Position numbers and translations under genes: made by a program
NCBI RefSeq assembly: GCF_014534745.1
Contig: NZ_JACVVP010000015.1
Span: 1 to 64,000 of the forward strand
Direction: 5' to 3'
Length of the DNA: 64,000 nucleotides
From: Flammeovirga sp. EKP202
GTDB lineage: Bacteria; Bacteroidota; Bacteroidia; Cytophagales; Flammeovirgaceae
In this document: in pieces, positions 37,513-47,589 of the stretch
How the letters are laid out: each line of letters begins with the position of its first letter
Position numbering within the stretch: the stretch's first letter is position 1
Notes under the pieces: model-generated
Databases searched by the model: none
Told to the model about the DNA's origin: nothing
Seen by the model: the letters and a program-made list of their open reading frames with translations, nothing else

Positions 37513-39462
37513 ATGAAAACTTCTCTAATTTTAACCCTCTTTCTGTACTTATTATCCCCTTATATTTTTGGGCAAACTACAACGGTAGAAGTTCTACTGG
37601 ATCACAAGTATTCGGTGGATGGTTATTCTGATTTTGATCGAAAAAAATACATTGTCTTGCACTCTACGCAACTTGAAAATGATTTTAGAGGACTTGAGCC
37701 TCTCAAAGATTATATCATCAATGATCTTGATGTTTATCTAGGGAGAAATAATGGAATTATGGGGGGAGTAATGCAGCGTTCGTCTGAAAATCCCAATAAA
37801 AAAGGATATGTCAACCCAGATTATATGCAAAAGGCGGGGAAAGATTATCGCTTAAAAACTTATGGTAAAAAAGGAAAAGCTACACACCAATATGAACCTC
37901 GTGTTGATGAAATGGTAGGAGGTCAGGTGCATTATTTTTGGACCGGACATTCTTCCAACCGCAAGCACCCTGAGAAAGGATGGACGATCCAAGGGGGGGA
38001 TGCTATTGGTGATTTTATGGGACAATTCATCAATGAGTTTTATAGAAATGAAAATGAACCTGTTACAAAAGGACCATTAAGACCAAAATATGTTGAGGTC
38101 ATCAATGAACCTTTATGGGAATTGATTGACGGAGTAAAAGAGACTAGTGAAAGAAAGACAGTCAAAGAAGTTTTCCAGTTCCACAACGATGCTTCCATTG
38201 CATTTAAAAAGCATAATCAAGATGTAATGATTGGTGGTTACACAACTGCATTTCCTTTTTTTGATGATCGGAATTTTGGACAATGGAATGAACGCATGAA
38301 ACTCTTTTATGATATGTCAGGGGAACATATGGATTTTGTTTCTATTCATCTTTATGACTTTAATAAACACCATTTAGGAGATAATAACCCTTCTACTTTT
38401 GATGGTCCCATTAATTATTCTGGTGGAAGAATTGAGGCGACTTTGGATCTTATGGAAGCGTACAGTTTGAAGCAATACGATAAGGTCATTCCAATATTAA
38501 TCTCTGAATATGGAGGGCGTGACCACTCAACAGAATGGAAACCGTGGTTTGCTGAAAGGGATTGGGATTTTATGAAGTCGATGAGCCCGATGATGATACA
38601 ATTCATGCAACGCCCTAATCATATCCTGAAAGCCATTCCTTTTATGATTCCAAAAGCAGAATGGGGTCGTAAAAAGAATCCTTACCCATGGAGATTATTA
38701 CGTCAAGAATTTGAATTGGAAGGAGATAGTAAACAATGGGTATTTACGGAGCAGATTAAGTTTTATGAGCTTTGGTCTGAGGTAAAGGGAGAAAGAGTTG
38801 CTACTTCTAATACTAATCAAAACCTTCTAACAGACGCTTATATTGACCAAAAGACGGCTTATATCATCGTAAGTAATCTCGAAAGGAACCCTCAAACGGT
38901 ACAATTAAATGCACTAGGTATAAAGGATAAAAATATCAAGTCAGTCAGCATAAAACAGTTATACCTTCATGAGCATCAACCTAAATTAGACAATACTACT
39001 ATACAGCTTCAAGATGAAATTAAGATTGAAAGTGAAGCGACTATTATTGTAAAAATTGATCTCAAAAAGGACGTAAAACTAAAAAAGGAGGTTGTCGAGA
39101 AAAAGTATTATTCTAATCAAGTCTTAAATGAAATTACTCCAAATAAGCCAATAGAATATCATTTTAATGGCTTAGTACCTGGTAATATTGCCACTGCTCA
39201 GCTACGAATTGGGGTGGGTCGACCGCACGATACTTCTGCTTTTCCTTCTGTTGTCATCAATGGTGAAAGTGTAGACTATACTAAAGAAATACAAGGGGCC
39301 TCTCAACATCTTAGAAAACAATTTTTCACTTTAATCAATATTGACCTACCTGTAGAGGTTTTAAAAGAAGATAATAAAATCAGCATTACTTGCCCTGACA
39401 ATGGTGGTCATGTGAGTAGTGTGGCATTAAAAATATTGGAAGATAAAGATATTGTAAAATAG
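37513..39462 (+). CDS. GH86-family beta-agarase/porphyranase-like enzyme
   Basis: 649 residues. A signal peptide (to about residue 21, YIFGQ) precedes a TIM barrel with the acid/base glutamate in EVINEPLWEL (Glu199) and the nucleophile in LISEYGGRDHS (Glu332), as in GH86 agarases and porphyranases, followed by beta-sandwich domains (about 430-649). GH86 enzymes cut inside agarose or porphyran chains; which of the two cannot be told from sequence alone. No T9SS tail or lipobox is seen, so it may be periplasmic or released. It is transcribed on the opposite strand from the rest of the galactan genes and shares a bidirectional terminator with the GH82-like gene. Confidence 0.82.
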   Translation: MKTSLILTLFLYLLSPYIFGQTTTVEVLLDHKYSVDGYSDFDRKKYIVLHSTQLENDFRGLEPLKDYIINDLDVYLGRNNGIMGGVMQRSSENPNKKGYVNPDYMQKAGKDYRLKTYGKKGKATHQYEPRVDEMVGGQVHYFWTGHSSNRKHPEKGWTIQGGDAIGDFMGQFINEFYRNENEPVTKGPLRPKYVEVINEPLWELIDGVKETSERKTVKEVFQFHNDASIAFKKHNQDVMIGGYTTAFPFFDDRNFGQWNERMKLFYDMSGEHMDFVSIHLYDFNKHHLGDNNPSTFDGPINYSGGRIEATLDLMEAYSLKQYDKVIPILISEYGGRDHSTEWKPWFAERDWDFMKSMSPMMIQFMQRPNHILKAIPFMIPKAEWGRKKNPYPWRLLRQEFELEGDSKQWVFTEQIKFYELWSEVKGERVATSNTNQNLLTDAYIDQKTAYIIVSNLERNPQTVQLNALGIKDKNIKSVSIKQLYLHEHQPKLDNTTIQLQDEIKIESEATIIVKIDLKKDVKLKKEVVEKKYYSNQVLNEITPNKPIEYHFNGLVPGNIATAQLRIGVGRPHDTSAFPSVVINGESVDYTKEIQGASQHLRKQFFTLINIDLPVEVLKEDNKISITCPDNGGHVSSVALKILEDKDIVK

Positions 39463-39469
39463 ATAAAAA

Positions 39470-39503
39470 AGCCTCTTGGGTTTATAAAAAACACCAAGAG
39501 GCT
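39470..39503. terminator. Bidirectional terminator between GH86 and GH82-like genes
   Basis: Perfect 10-bp stem AGCCTCTTGG / CCAAGAGGCT in the 66-base gap between convergent genes, with A-rich bases on the left serving the minus strand. Confidence 0.75.
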
Positions 39504-39528
39504 CGTATCACAATTTATTCTAATTGAA

Positions 39529-40791
39529 TTATTTTGAGTGCTTCCTTTTCACTTTTTCAGTGACAATTAACTGCCTCTTTTCGGCCATTTTTCCTGTATG
39601 AGAAATGGTTTCTTCCTCAATTTTCATTTCCTCACTGGCTAAATTTAAGACGGCTGCAATTGAAGGTCCTTCCTTACAACCTATGTTCGCTTCTTTATCG
39701 GGGCTGCTCTCTTCCTTATAAAAAGGTAACAAGCTGTCGGGAATATACACTTTAGACTGCCTTGAAATTGTGGTTGCATCTCCATGGATCATGGTAACAT
39801 TCTTAATGGATGAACCTTTTGCAAAGGAGCCATTGTGCCATTCTTTATTGGGGTCAAGTTTTTTAGAAATAAAACCATCCTTGATCATCACTCCCCATTC
39901 ACATCGAATTGCTTTAGCACCATTGACCGTCACAATGCCATTGTCTACCACGTGTGGTTGTAAGGTCACTGCTGCTTTCCCTTGCGTGCAGACCACATCT
40001 TCAATCACCACGTTATCTACCCCAACATTGTGTTCTCTACCGGTATGTGTTTCGATTCTTGCTGTTACACCCCCTACTGATTGTAAGTTTTTCAACCAAA
40101 CATTTTCCCCCGTATTGCCTTGTACAAGTCCGTAACCATAAGATGCATTATAGATAGAAACATCTTTTACGGTTATGTTTTTAGGACGATCATTTTTTGA
40201 GGTTCCCTTTTTTCTCATATTCAAAGAAATGGTTGAAAAGATCGTTTGATCATCAAAAACGGAGAAATTCTCTAAGTAAAGGTTGGTTACTTTCCCAATT
40301 GTAAATGACCTACATTTCACTGCGATAGAACGGTCATAATAAAATTGGGGGCGATTTGAAAGGTCTCCTTCTCCAATAAAAGTTACATTTTTGATATCTT
40401 CATTGGCAAAACGCCCTACCGAAAAGATCAATTGGCTTTTAGACTCAATATCCAAACGTGGCATCAATACTACGCCTTCTTTACAACGAATATGAACATT
40501 GGATTTTAATTGCACATCTTTCAGTTGGTAATTCCCTTGCTCCACAATAATTCTTCCTCCTTTGATTTTAGAAGCTTTATCAATCGCTTTTTGAAAATTA
40601 TGAATATCACTTTCAGCATTTCCTGAAGGTTGAATAATGGCGACAACCGGCAACGTATCAATTTCGGTTGAAGATGGACCTTGGTAACCAACATCTGACC
40701 TCTTTTCAATTTCGGGTATTTGAGAAAACAACAGCATTGGCACAAAAAGAAGTATTATGCTGCTGTATATGTATTTTGATAAATTCATCAT
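39529..40791 (-). CDS. GH82-like (iota-carrageenase family) beta-helix protein
   Basis: 420 residues, signal peptide to about residue 24 (LLFSQ). The pattern of a parallel beta-helix with MKSNVHIR-like start (here LKSNVHIRCKEG, 95-106), FDDQTIFSTISL (179-190), YGYGLVQGNTGENVWLKNL (218-236) and VTARIETHT (242-250) follows GH82 iota-carrageenases. By recall of the Alteromonas enzyme, the catalytic pair lies in RMETD (Glu245, Asp247); here the Glu is kept (Glu247) but the Asp position is His249. The gene starts 9 bases after the GH16 stop, so the two are co-transcribed. Function may be iota-carrageenase-like or changed. Confidence 0.72.
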   Translation of the reverse strand: MMNLSKYIYSSIILLFVPMLLFSQIPEIEKRSDVGYQGPSSTEIDTLPVVAIIQPSGNAESDIHNFQKAIDKASKIKGGRIIVEQGNYQLKDVQLKSNVHIRCKEGVVLMPRLDIESKSQLIFSVGRFANEDIKNVTFIGEGDLSNRPQFYYDRSIAVKCRSFTIGKVTNLYLENFSVFDDQTIFSTISLNMRKKGTSKNDRPKNITVKDVSIYNASYGYGLVQGNTGENVWLKNLQSVGGVTARIETHTGREHNVGVDNVVIEDVVCTQGKAAVTLQPHVVDNGIVTVNGAKAIRCEWGVMIKDGFISKKLDPNKEWHNGSFAKGSSIKNVTMIHGDATTISRQSKVYIPDSLLPFYKEESSPDKEANIGCKEGPSIAAVLNLASEEMKIEEETISHTGKMAEKRQLIVTEKVKRKHSK

Positions 40792-40800
40792 CGTGTCTTC

Positions 40801-42501
40801 TTATTGTTTGATTACCTTATACCTGTACATCAAATCTTCCATTCTCACCAAAACGAAATACATGCCATTAACATAGTTTTCTAGCGGTATAATATGATGC
40901 GATGATGTTTTTTCAGATTGATGCATTAAAGTACCTTGTGATGAAAATACCTCCACCTTTCCGTTTCCCACCCCTTCAATCAACAATTGATCTTGAGCAG
41001 GATTAGGGTAGAGATTAAAACGTTGTTGATCGGATGGGATTAGACCTGTAGGTTCCTCATTTCCTCCGTCTACGGGCTTGTAAACATCATCTGGAAAAGG
41101 GTACTCTCTTGGGCCTTCATCATTATCATTTTTAAACTGAATATCATCTACGTAAAATAATGCCTTTGCACTTTTTACATCTCTTGAACGAAGCATCAAT
41201 TGAATTCGGTCTCCCTCAGTCAAACTTGGGTGAGACACTTCAGCTCTATCAAAAGTTTGAGATACCGTCACCCATTCTCCTTTCGGAATATTTTGTGTGC
41301 TAACGCGTATAGATTTTCGTGGATTAAATAAAGTAAGGTACAGATAATCAATTTCAGTATCTTCATCCATCCAAATTTGGAAGCTGACTTCATTTTCACC
41401 TGATGGAAGGTCCAATGATCCGAAAGGTGAAAAGATAGAATAATTACCATCGAAACCACCCTCTTTTTCAAACTTCAAACTAAACTCACCTTCTGCTGCT
41501 TTTTCATTTCTAATTCTCCAAGGATGGCTTGGTGCATTCCACCACTGAACACTTCTACCTTGAAAATGAAAAGGTCCTTCAAAACCTTTAGCATTAAAAA
41601 ATGATTGTGTTTCCTCTTTTTGCCAAACTCTGATATAGTCGACTTTAAATTCAACAGGTTCTTTAAAATCGATCTCACTTGGAAGCCCATACCAATAAAA
41701 TACTTCTGAAGACAGCCAAATCTCATGTGGATAATCGTATTTCCATTGGTCTTTTGCTAATAACTCTTCTTTAGTCACTGATCGAAGCAATTTGCCGTTA
41801 AAGTACGTTTTCATATACTCTTTGTCCCATTCAAAACCAAAAACATGATAATCTTCCGCCATACGGAGTTGCATATCGTCTTCTACTTTCCAGTTTTTAT
41901 GATTAGGATCTTTATCAGGGTCCCAACTGATTAAGTTGGTTCTGTAACGTCTTTCTAAATCATCAGGCTGGTTTTCAGGATTACCGATTGGACGTCGACC
42001 ATAATTCTCTATCATGTCTATTTCGCCATGATACCCCGTCGTCCAAAATGCAGAAGTTACAGGTCCATCGGCTGCTTTACATCTGATTTCCATGTAACCG
42101 TATCTGAAAAAAGTTTCACTCATCACACTTGCTTGGGTGATCGGTTTACTACCATCTGGCCCTTGAGTAGTTCCGCCGTAGTAGCAATCATTGTTGGTTT
42201 CTAAAGCGTAATCAAAATCTGGTTCCCATTGAGATGTCAGTATCAATTCACCATTTTCGACACGAACATTGTGTCCTGCAAATTGTCCAGGTGCTCTCCC
42301 TTTCCATTTGGCTCTGTAATCATTGTTTTCACCTAATACCCACCATTTTCCTTTATTTAATTCTTCTCCATTGAATTCATCGCTTGCCCATTTATTTAAA
42401 ATCCAACCTCCTCCATTATCGGGATCTGAAAGTGGATTAACTTGTGCAAAAATATTGAGGTGTAAGGTGAAGAGAAGACTTAGTAAAATAATTCTTTTCA
42501 T
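40801..42501 (-). CDS. GH16-family endo-galactanase with CBM and T9SS tail
   Basis: 566 residues. After a signal peptide (to residue 20, IFAQ) comes a GH16 jelly roll (about 30-295) with the catalytic motif HGEIDMIENYG (Glu160, Asp162, Glu165; ExDxxE type). A CBM4/9-like module (about 300-460) and a Por-type tail (about 490-566, LYPNPAQDQ) follow, so it should be placed on the cell surface by the T9SS. GH16 members of red-algal galactan loci include kappa-carrageenases, furcellaranases, agarases and porphyranases; the sequence with GRAPGQFAGHNVRVENGEL resembles the carrageenase side, but the subfamily is not certain. First gene of an operon with the GH82-like protein. Confidence 0.85.
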   Translation of the reverse strand: MKRIILLSLLFTLHLNIFAQVNPLSDPDNGGGWILNKWASDEFNGEELNKGKWWVLGENNDYRAKWKGRAPGQFAGHNVRVENGELILTSQWEPDFDYALETNNDCYYGGTTQGPDGSKPITQASVMSETFFRYGYMEIRCKAADGPVTSAFWTTGYHGEIDMIENYGRRPIGNPENQPDDLERRYRTNLISWDPDKDPNHKNWKVEDDMQLRMAEDYHVFGFEWDKEYMKTYFNGKLLRSVTKEELLAKDQWKYDYPHEIWLSSEVFYWYGLPSEIDFKEPVEFKVDYIRVWQKEETQSFFNAKGFEGPFHFQGRSVQWWNAPSHPWRIRNEKAAEGEFSLKFEKEGGFDGNYSIFSPFGSLDLPSGENEVSFQIWMDEDTEIDYLYLTLFNPRKSIRVSTQNIPKGEWVTVSQTFDRAEVSHPSLTEGDRIQLMLRSRDVKSAKALFYVDDIQFKNDNDEGPREYPFPDDVYKPVDGGNEEPTGLIPSDQQRFNLYPNPAQDQLLIEGVGNGKVEVFSSQGTLMHQSEKTSSHHIIPLENYVNGMYFVLVRMEDLMYRYKVIKQ

Positions 42502-42585
42502 TTCTTTTTGATTTATTTGTGTGTTGAAGATGAGTGTTAGTTGTTGGTGTTTTTAAGAAAGTACTCATTAGATTCAACTAAGCTC

Positions 42586-42632
42586 CCTTCAAGATCGGGG
42601 GGTGTTACTACTAGATGATTGCCTGATTATAT
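42586..42632. repeat. LR element fragment
   Basis: Short piece CCCTTCAAGATCGGGGGGTG ... TTACTACTAGATGATTGCCT matching the junction region of LR2 in the opposite orientation. Confidence 0.5.
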
Positions 42633-42673
42633 ATCAAGAGAAAAATATTTTGCAATATTTTTTTAAAGTGCAA

Positions 42674-42720
42674 TTCTGTAGGGACGTTGCATTGCAACGT
42701 CCTCACGAACCACAATACAT
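42674..42720. repeat. REP-like palindrome, type A
   Basis: CTGTAGGGACGTTGCATTGC then AACGTCCTCACGAACCACAA; reverse orientation relative to the copy at 26016. Confidence 0.7.
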
Positions 42721-42839
42721 TACCATTTATTCTTCATAAAAGATAAGTAACAAAAGCTTCGTTTACAACATGTTGAGTACTACAGAAGGAAAGCAAAATA
42801 GCCTACCATACACCATTTCACTTCCCTTCTTTTGTATCA

Positions 42840-44378
42840 TTATTTGCTTTTGTTGTTTTGGTGCATCTTACCAAATGTCTTATTGAAGTTAGGCATGTTG
42901 GTAGCGTTCCATTTTGATTCAAAATCGTATCGAGGGCCATCGAAAAACTCAGGTCTTTTGTCTTCCCAAGTATAAGTCCACTCGTTCACTGTATTTTTCA
43001 TCTCTTTTACGATAGATGGATGCTGAGGTGCAATGTCCTTTTTCTCTGAAATATCAGTCGACAAATCAAAGAGATTCCACTTGCCGTTTCCGTCTGTGTA
43101 TAATTTATAATTATTTCTCACTACACCCACTCTGTTCAAATCCTTTGGATCTTTTTGAGATTTCCCAAAATAATGACGTAGTACATAGATACTTTCATCC
43201 TCTCTTGGGTTGGTATTTTTGATGATATTTTGAGAAACTTCTTTACCATCCAAAATTTTATCTTTAGGAATTTGAGCCCCTGCCAGTTTTGCAAAAGTTG
43301 GGAAGAAATCCAAAGCAGAGAAATTATAAGCATTCACATCTCCCTTCTTCATCTTACTGTTGGGATAGTAGACAAACATCGGTACTCTGAAACCACCCTC
43401 ATAAGCATCTCCTTTTCTTCCTTTTAGAGGAAAGTTGTTTGCACCTGCCACTGGCTTACCTCCATTATCACTCATAAAGACGATCATGGTGTTGTCCAAT
43501 TCTCCGTTCTTTTCCAATTTCTCTACAATACGTTTGATGTTATAATCTACATTGTACATCATTGCCGTATATGTTAAACGTTTACTACCTGCTTCTGCCG
43601 CATCTGCACCAAGTGTTTTTTGCATGGCTTTAATGTCCTCTGTTTTGGCTTGAATTGGAGTATGAGGTGCGTTGTATGCTAAGTACAAGAAGAAAGGCTG
43701 TTCTTTTTCTTTCGACTCATCAATGAACTCTAATGTAGCGTCCGTCAACACATCTGTTACGTACTTTCCTTTTTCCGTTTCAATGTATGTCTTATTTTTC
43801 ATCATTGGACGGTTGTAATCCTTTCCGTAAGCACCTACCGAGTACTTTTCTGGAGTGTAGGTAGCTGCCTGCATCCAAGTTTTTGAATGGTACTCATGAC
43901 CTCCACCTAAAAATCCATAGAAATAGTCAAAACCTCTTTCCAATGGGTGGTAATCTCCATCCTCTCCTAAATGCCATTTTCCAATGGCGCCTGTATGATA
44001 ACCTGCATTTTGAAGGACATCAGAAATAAATGTCTCCCCTTTTGCTACTCCATAACCTGAAAAAGCCGCCAAGTTAAACTGTGCACCAAAAACATGTGGC
44101 ATTCGGCCCGTCATAATTCCAGTTCTACTTGGCCCACAAAACGGATGGGTAACGTATGCTGAAGTAAATACTGTTCCTTGATTTGCTAATTTATCAATGT
44201 TGGGAGTATAAATATCTTTAGCAGCTTGCGGCATAAAACCCACATCTGCATAACCTAAATCATCCATTAGAATTAAGATAATATTAGGTCTAGGTGATTT
44301 CTTTTTGTCGTCTGCATAGGTATTGACTAATACTAACGTCAATACTGCTACTGCTATACTTCTAATAATTTGTTTCAT
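42840..44378 (-). CDS. S1-family formylglycine sulfatase
   Basis: 512 residues with signal peptide (to about residue 22). The formylglycine motif CGPSR (Cys81) lies in PFCGPSRTGIMTGR, metal-binding Asp pair in LILMDDLGY (39-40), GKWHLG (about 139) and the second metal site MSDNGG are in place, so it should be active once matured. S1 sulfatases in carrageenan loci remove 4- or 2-sulfate from galactose or anhydrogalactose; the subfamily is not read here. It is a single-gene unit between repeat-filled gaps. The maturase that converts Cys to formylglycine is not in the window. Confidence 0.92.
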   Translation of the reverse strand: MKQIIRSIAVAVLTLVLVNTYADDKKKSPRPNIILILMDDLGYADVGFMPQAAKDIYTPNIDKLANQGTVFTSAYVTHPFCGPSRTGIMTGRMPHVFGAQFNLAAFSGYGVAKGETFISDVLQNAGYHTGAIGKWHLGEDGDYHPLERGFDYFYGFLGGGHEYHSKTWMQAATYTPEKYSVGAYGKDYNRPMMKNKTYIETEKGKYVTDVLTDATLEFIDESKEKEQPFFLYLAYNAPHTPIQAKTEDIKAMQKTLGADAAEAGSKRLTYTAMMYNVDYNIKRIVEKLEKNGELDNTMIVFMSDNGGKPVAGANNFPLKGRKGDAYEGGFRVPMFVYYPNSKMKKGDVNAYNFSALDFFPTFAKLAGAQIPKDKILDGKEVSQNIIKNTNPREDESIYVLRHYFGKSQKDPKDLNRVGVVRNNYKLYTDGNGKWNLFDLSTDISEKKDIAPQHPSIVKEMKNTVNEWTYTWEDKRPEFFDGPRYDFESKWNATNMPNFNKTFGKMHQNNKSK

Positions 44379-44661
44379 TTCTTCGCACTACTAAATTTGA
44401 CTATGAATAGGTTGAATACTAACACAAAATCACGTTGATCTATAAGGTGATAGTCGAACATTTTAAAGCCACTACACAATAGATTAAAAATAGCCTCAAA
44501 CCTTAATGTAGTTCTTTTTGCTCAACCAAAGCATCACACAAACCATTATAGATCACCACAAGGTAATGTTTCTTGTGTGCTTTTATCCTAGCATTTATTC
44601 ATTAAAAAAATATTGATAGGACAATTTAGCGTTGTTTTTCTCTTGAGATGTCACTTTAGGT

Positions 44662-44695
44662 AAAAGGAATGATGGTTTGCGTTCATTCCTTTTAT
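44662..44695 (-). terminator. Terminator of the first GH2 gene
   Basis: AAAGGAATGA / TCATTCCTTT perfect 10-bp stem, loop 10 bases, 54 bases past the stop, with A-rich sequence on the plus-strand side serving as T run. Confidence 0.7.
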
Positions 44696-44748
44696 TTGAT
44701 CATAAAACCACACTTTTGGGACTAAAAATTCTCCCATAAGTGATCTAT

Positions 44749-47316
44749 TTATTGTTCTACAGTTGAATTTTGATTGATATTTATAATCACTTCATTCGAT
44801 CCTAATTGTTTATTTTTAGCATAGGCAGTCACTTTTACGGTACTAGGATTCTCAGTGGCTTGTAACATCATCAGACATTGTCCATTGACGGTTTCACGAG
44901 AATGGTGTTTATAATTGATAATCGTTCTAGTATCACCAGCATCTGTCCCTAAAAATCGATGAAGACCTTCTATTTCAAATGTAACTTCTTCTTCTAAATA
45001 TTTCACGGCTTTTCCTTTTTTATCCACCAATTGTGCTACTAATTTAACAACATCGGTATCATTCGAAAGCAAATCTGTCTTGTCAGCAATGATTTGAATA
45101 GCAAATGGTTCGTCTACAGTTTGAAGTGATACTGAAGCCTTTTCTCCGTTTCTTTTTCCTTTGGCTTCTAACTTCCCTTTTTTGAAATCCACTGCCCATT
45201 TGTAGGTGTAATCTTCCTGATCCTTTAAATACTGAACACCAAGTGATTTTCCATTTTGGAATAATTCCACTTCATCACAATTGGCATACACTTCCACAAT
45301 GGTCTTTTCTCCCTTCTCATAATTCCAATGTGCATTGACTTCCTGCCATTCCCTTGGAGCTAATTCCCAGTATCCTTTTTTCTTTTCAACTACAACACCT
45401 TCTTCATTTACTTTGTAGATGGACTTCTGGGCTAATTGTGTATACATGTTAATTACTGGAATATCCTCCCTCCATAAAGCCTTAAACATATAAAAAGAAG
45501 CCCTTGGAAAACCTGCTGTATCTAACAAGCCATGTGGCGTAGCTTTTAGAGGCCATTCACGATTTCTTCTCTCCCCCAAGTAATCGATGCCTGTCCAAAG
45601 AAAAATACCGGCTATATAATCTCTTTCTACAGCCGCTTTCCATTCATACCACCTCGGAACGTTTTCTGTTCCCATCATAACTTTGTGAGGATATGTCTCT
45701 TTAAAGTAATCATACTTATGCGGTTTGTAACTAAACCCAACGACATCTAACACATCTGTATATCCTGTTTCGAAACTAGAAGTAGGTAAAATACAATTAG
45801 CAGTGACGTACCTCGTGGTGTCCAATGCTCTTGTCCAATCGGCTAACTTTTTGGCTGTTGCGCCAATGTTATAAGTCTGCTCCGGAAAAGCTCTCCAAAA
45901 TGCTTTTACCTCTTCTGGAGTATGCGGTGGGATTTCTGTTCTCCAAAGTGTCCAATCTATTTTATCATCTTTATTGGTTTCTTTAAAAATTCCAGTTGCT
46001 CCTCTGTTTCCAGGGTATGTCCACTCTATTTCATTACCGATGCTCCATTGAAAAATACTGGGGTGATTTCTACTGGATAACATCGTATTTTCTAGATCTG
46101 TTTTTGCCCATTTCTGAAAATGTTCTGAGTGCCCTCTTGTGATATAATCTACCTCTTTGTCATGCATATTATAACGCTTGTCTTTTGGTAAATCCCATTC
46201 ATCATAAAACTCATTTTGCACCAAAAAGCCTAGCTCGTCACAAAGGTCTAAAAACTCATCGGATGCAGGATTGTGTGACGTTCTTATCGCATTACAACCA
46301 CCTTCTTTCAATAAAGTCAGCTTTTGTCTCCATACATCTTTGGGTACGGCAGTCCCCACCAATCCGGCATCATGATGCAAACATACTCCTTTGATTTTTA
46401 CAGGCTCATCATTCAAGAAAAAACCTTTATCTTTATCAAAAAACAGTTTTCGTATTCCAAAAGTAACATTTTCAGTCTGTGCTAATACTCCGTTATTATA
46501 GAGTTTAATTCTTGCTTGATATAAATGAGGCTGATCTATTCCCCAAAGTTGAGGGTTTTGAATCTCAAAAGAATGTTGATACGTTTCCTGTCCATCGGCA
46601 TGCAGTTGAATTGCTTCTTCTTTCTGATACACTTCTGCTCCTTGCTGATCTACAATAGATAATTGAATTTTGGAATTAACTCCTTCTCTTGTTGTATTCA
46701 AAAGATCTACTTTCACATCTACCGTTGCATTTGTATTGGTGACCTTAGGTGTCGTTACAAAAGTCCCCCAAACAGGAATCAACACATCTTCTGTTACAAC
46801 TAAATGTACATTTCTATAGATACCAGAACCTGTATACCAACGTGAGTCTGCATAACGACTATGGTCTACGCGTACCATAATTCGGTTGGGTGTTCCGTCC
46901 TTGTGAAGATAATTTGTCATGTCAAAATAAATGGGTGCATAACCATAAGGATGTGCCCCTATTTTCATTCCATTCACCCAAAATTCTGCGTTGTTGTATA
47001 CGCCATCAAAAACGACAAAACACTTCTGTTCTTTTTGAATGGGAGTTTCAAAAGTCTTACTGTACCAACCAATTCCCCCAGGAGAAAAAGCAGTACACCC
47101 TTCAAACTTGTTGGAAAAGTCCTTCTCAATGGTCCAATCATGAGGTAAGTTCAGCTTTCGCCAATGATCCGTAGAATAGTTGCTCAATGTAAATTGAACC
47201 GAGTCTTCCAATTGGAATGACCAATCTGCATTAAAATTGATCTTGTTTTGTGCATACAATTGTACACTCTGAAAGAGTAATAATGCTAATAGTAGGTTTA
47301 CTTTTAATACGCTCAT
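44749..47316 (-). CDS. GH2-family glycosidase (beta-galactosidase type)
   Basis: 855 residues. Signal peptide (to about 22), sugar-binding jelly roll (about 30-175, VFDGVYNNAEFWVNG), Ig-like domain (about 180-285), TIM barrel (about 290-600) with the acid/base in SIGNEIEW (Glu429) and nucleophile in VMMGTENVPRW (Glu551), then two C-terminal Ig-like domains (DUF4982-type region and a Big-like domain). The conserved TSHNP motif (347-351) supports beta-galactosidase-like activity. In a galactan locus it probably removes terminal beta-galactose from oligosaccharides in the periplasm. Single-gene unit with terminators on both sides. Confidence 0.88.
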   Translation of the reverse strand: MSVLKVNLLLALLLFQSVQLYAQNKINFNADWSFQLEDSVQFTLSNYSTDHWRKLNLPHDWTIEKDFSNKFEGCTAFSPGGIGWYSKTFETPIQKEQKCFVVFDGVYNNAEFWVNGMKIGAHPYGYAPIYFDMTNYLHKDGTPNRIMVRVDHSRYADSRWYTGSGIYRNVHLVVTEDVLIPVWGTFVTTPKVTNTNATVDVKVDLLNTTREGVNSKIQLSIVDQQGAEVYQKEEAIQLHADGQETYQHSFEIQNPQLWGIDQPHLYQARIKLYNNGVLAQTENVTFGIRKLFFDKDKGFFLNDEPVKIKGVCLHHDAGLVGTAVPKDVWRQKLTLLKEGGCNAIRTSHNPASDEFLDLCDELGFLVQNEFYDEWDLPKDKRYNMHDKEVDYITRGHSEHFQKWAKTDLENTMLSSRNHPSIFQWSIGNEIEWTYPGNRGATGIFKETNKDDKIDWTLWRTEIPPHTPEEVKAFWRAFPEQTYNIGATAKKLADWTRALDTTRYVTANCILPTSSFETGYTDVLDVVGFSYKPHKYDYFKETYPHKVMMGTENVPRWYEWKAAVERDYIAGIFLWTGIDYLGERRNREWPLKATPHGLLDTAGFPRASFYMFKALWREDIPVINMYTQLAQKSIYKVNEEGVVVEKKKGYWELAPREWQEVNAHWNYEKGEKTIVEVYANCDEVELFQNGKSLGVQYLKDQEDYTYKWAVDFKKGKLEAKGKRNGEKASVSLQTVDEPFAIQIIADKTDLLSNDTDVVKLVAQLVDKKGKAVKYLEEEVTFEIEGLHRFLGTDAGDTRTIINYKHHSRETVNGQCLMMLQATENPSTVKVTAYAKNKQLGSNEVIININQNSTVEQ

Positions 47317-47416
47317 CTCATACTTTATTTAAAACTTAATTTTAAGTTGAAGTTCGCCATTGTAAGCAAATCAGGTGTTTTTTTCTGAAAAGAATAAGTT
47401 GCTGAAAGTGTCTATT

Positions 47417-47448
47417 ACAAAAAAGGATACAACATTGTCATATCCTTT
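47417..47448 (-). terminator. Terminator of the 47590-49503 gene
   Basis: On the minus strand AAAGGATA / TATCCTTT (8 bp, 11-base loop) is followed by TTTTTTG. A further 10-bp stem TGTGATCCGC / GCGGATCACA lies upstream of it at 47474-47518. Confidence 0.65.
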
Positions 47449-47589
47449 AAAAAATTTGTTTGTTAGCATCTATTGTGATCCGCTAATCATACATTATAAT
47501 TATTCTAGGCGGATCACATTTGTTGATTCCTAAATTGACAATCAACATTTTATACACTCTATTCATCACACCTGTTATCTGTTTATCCT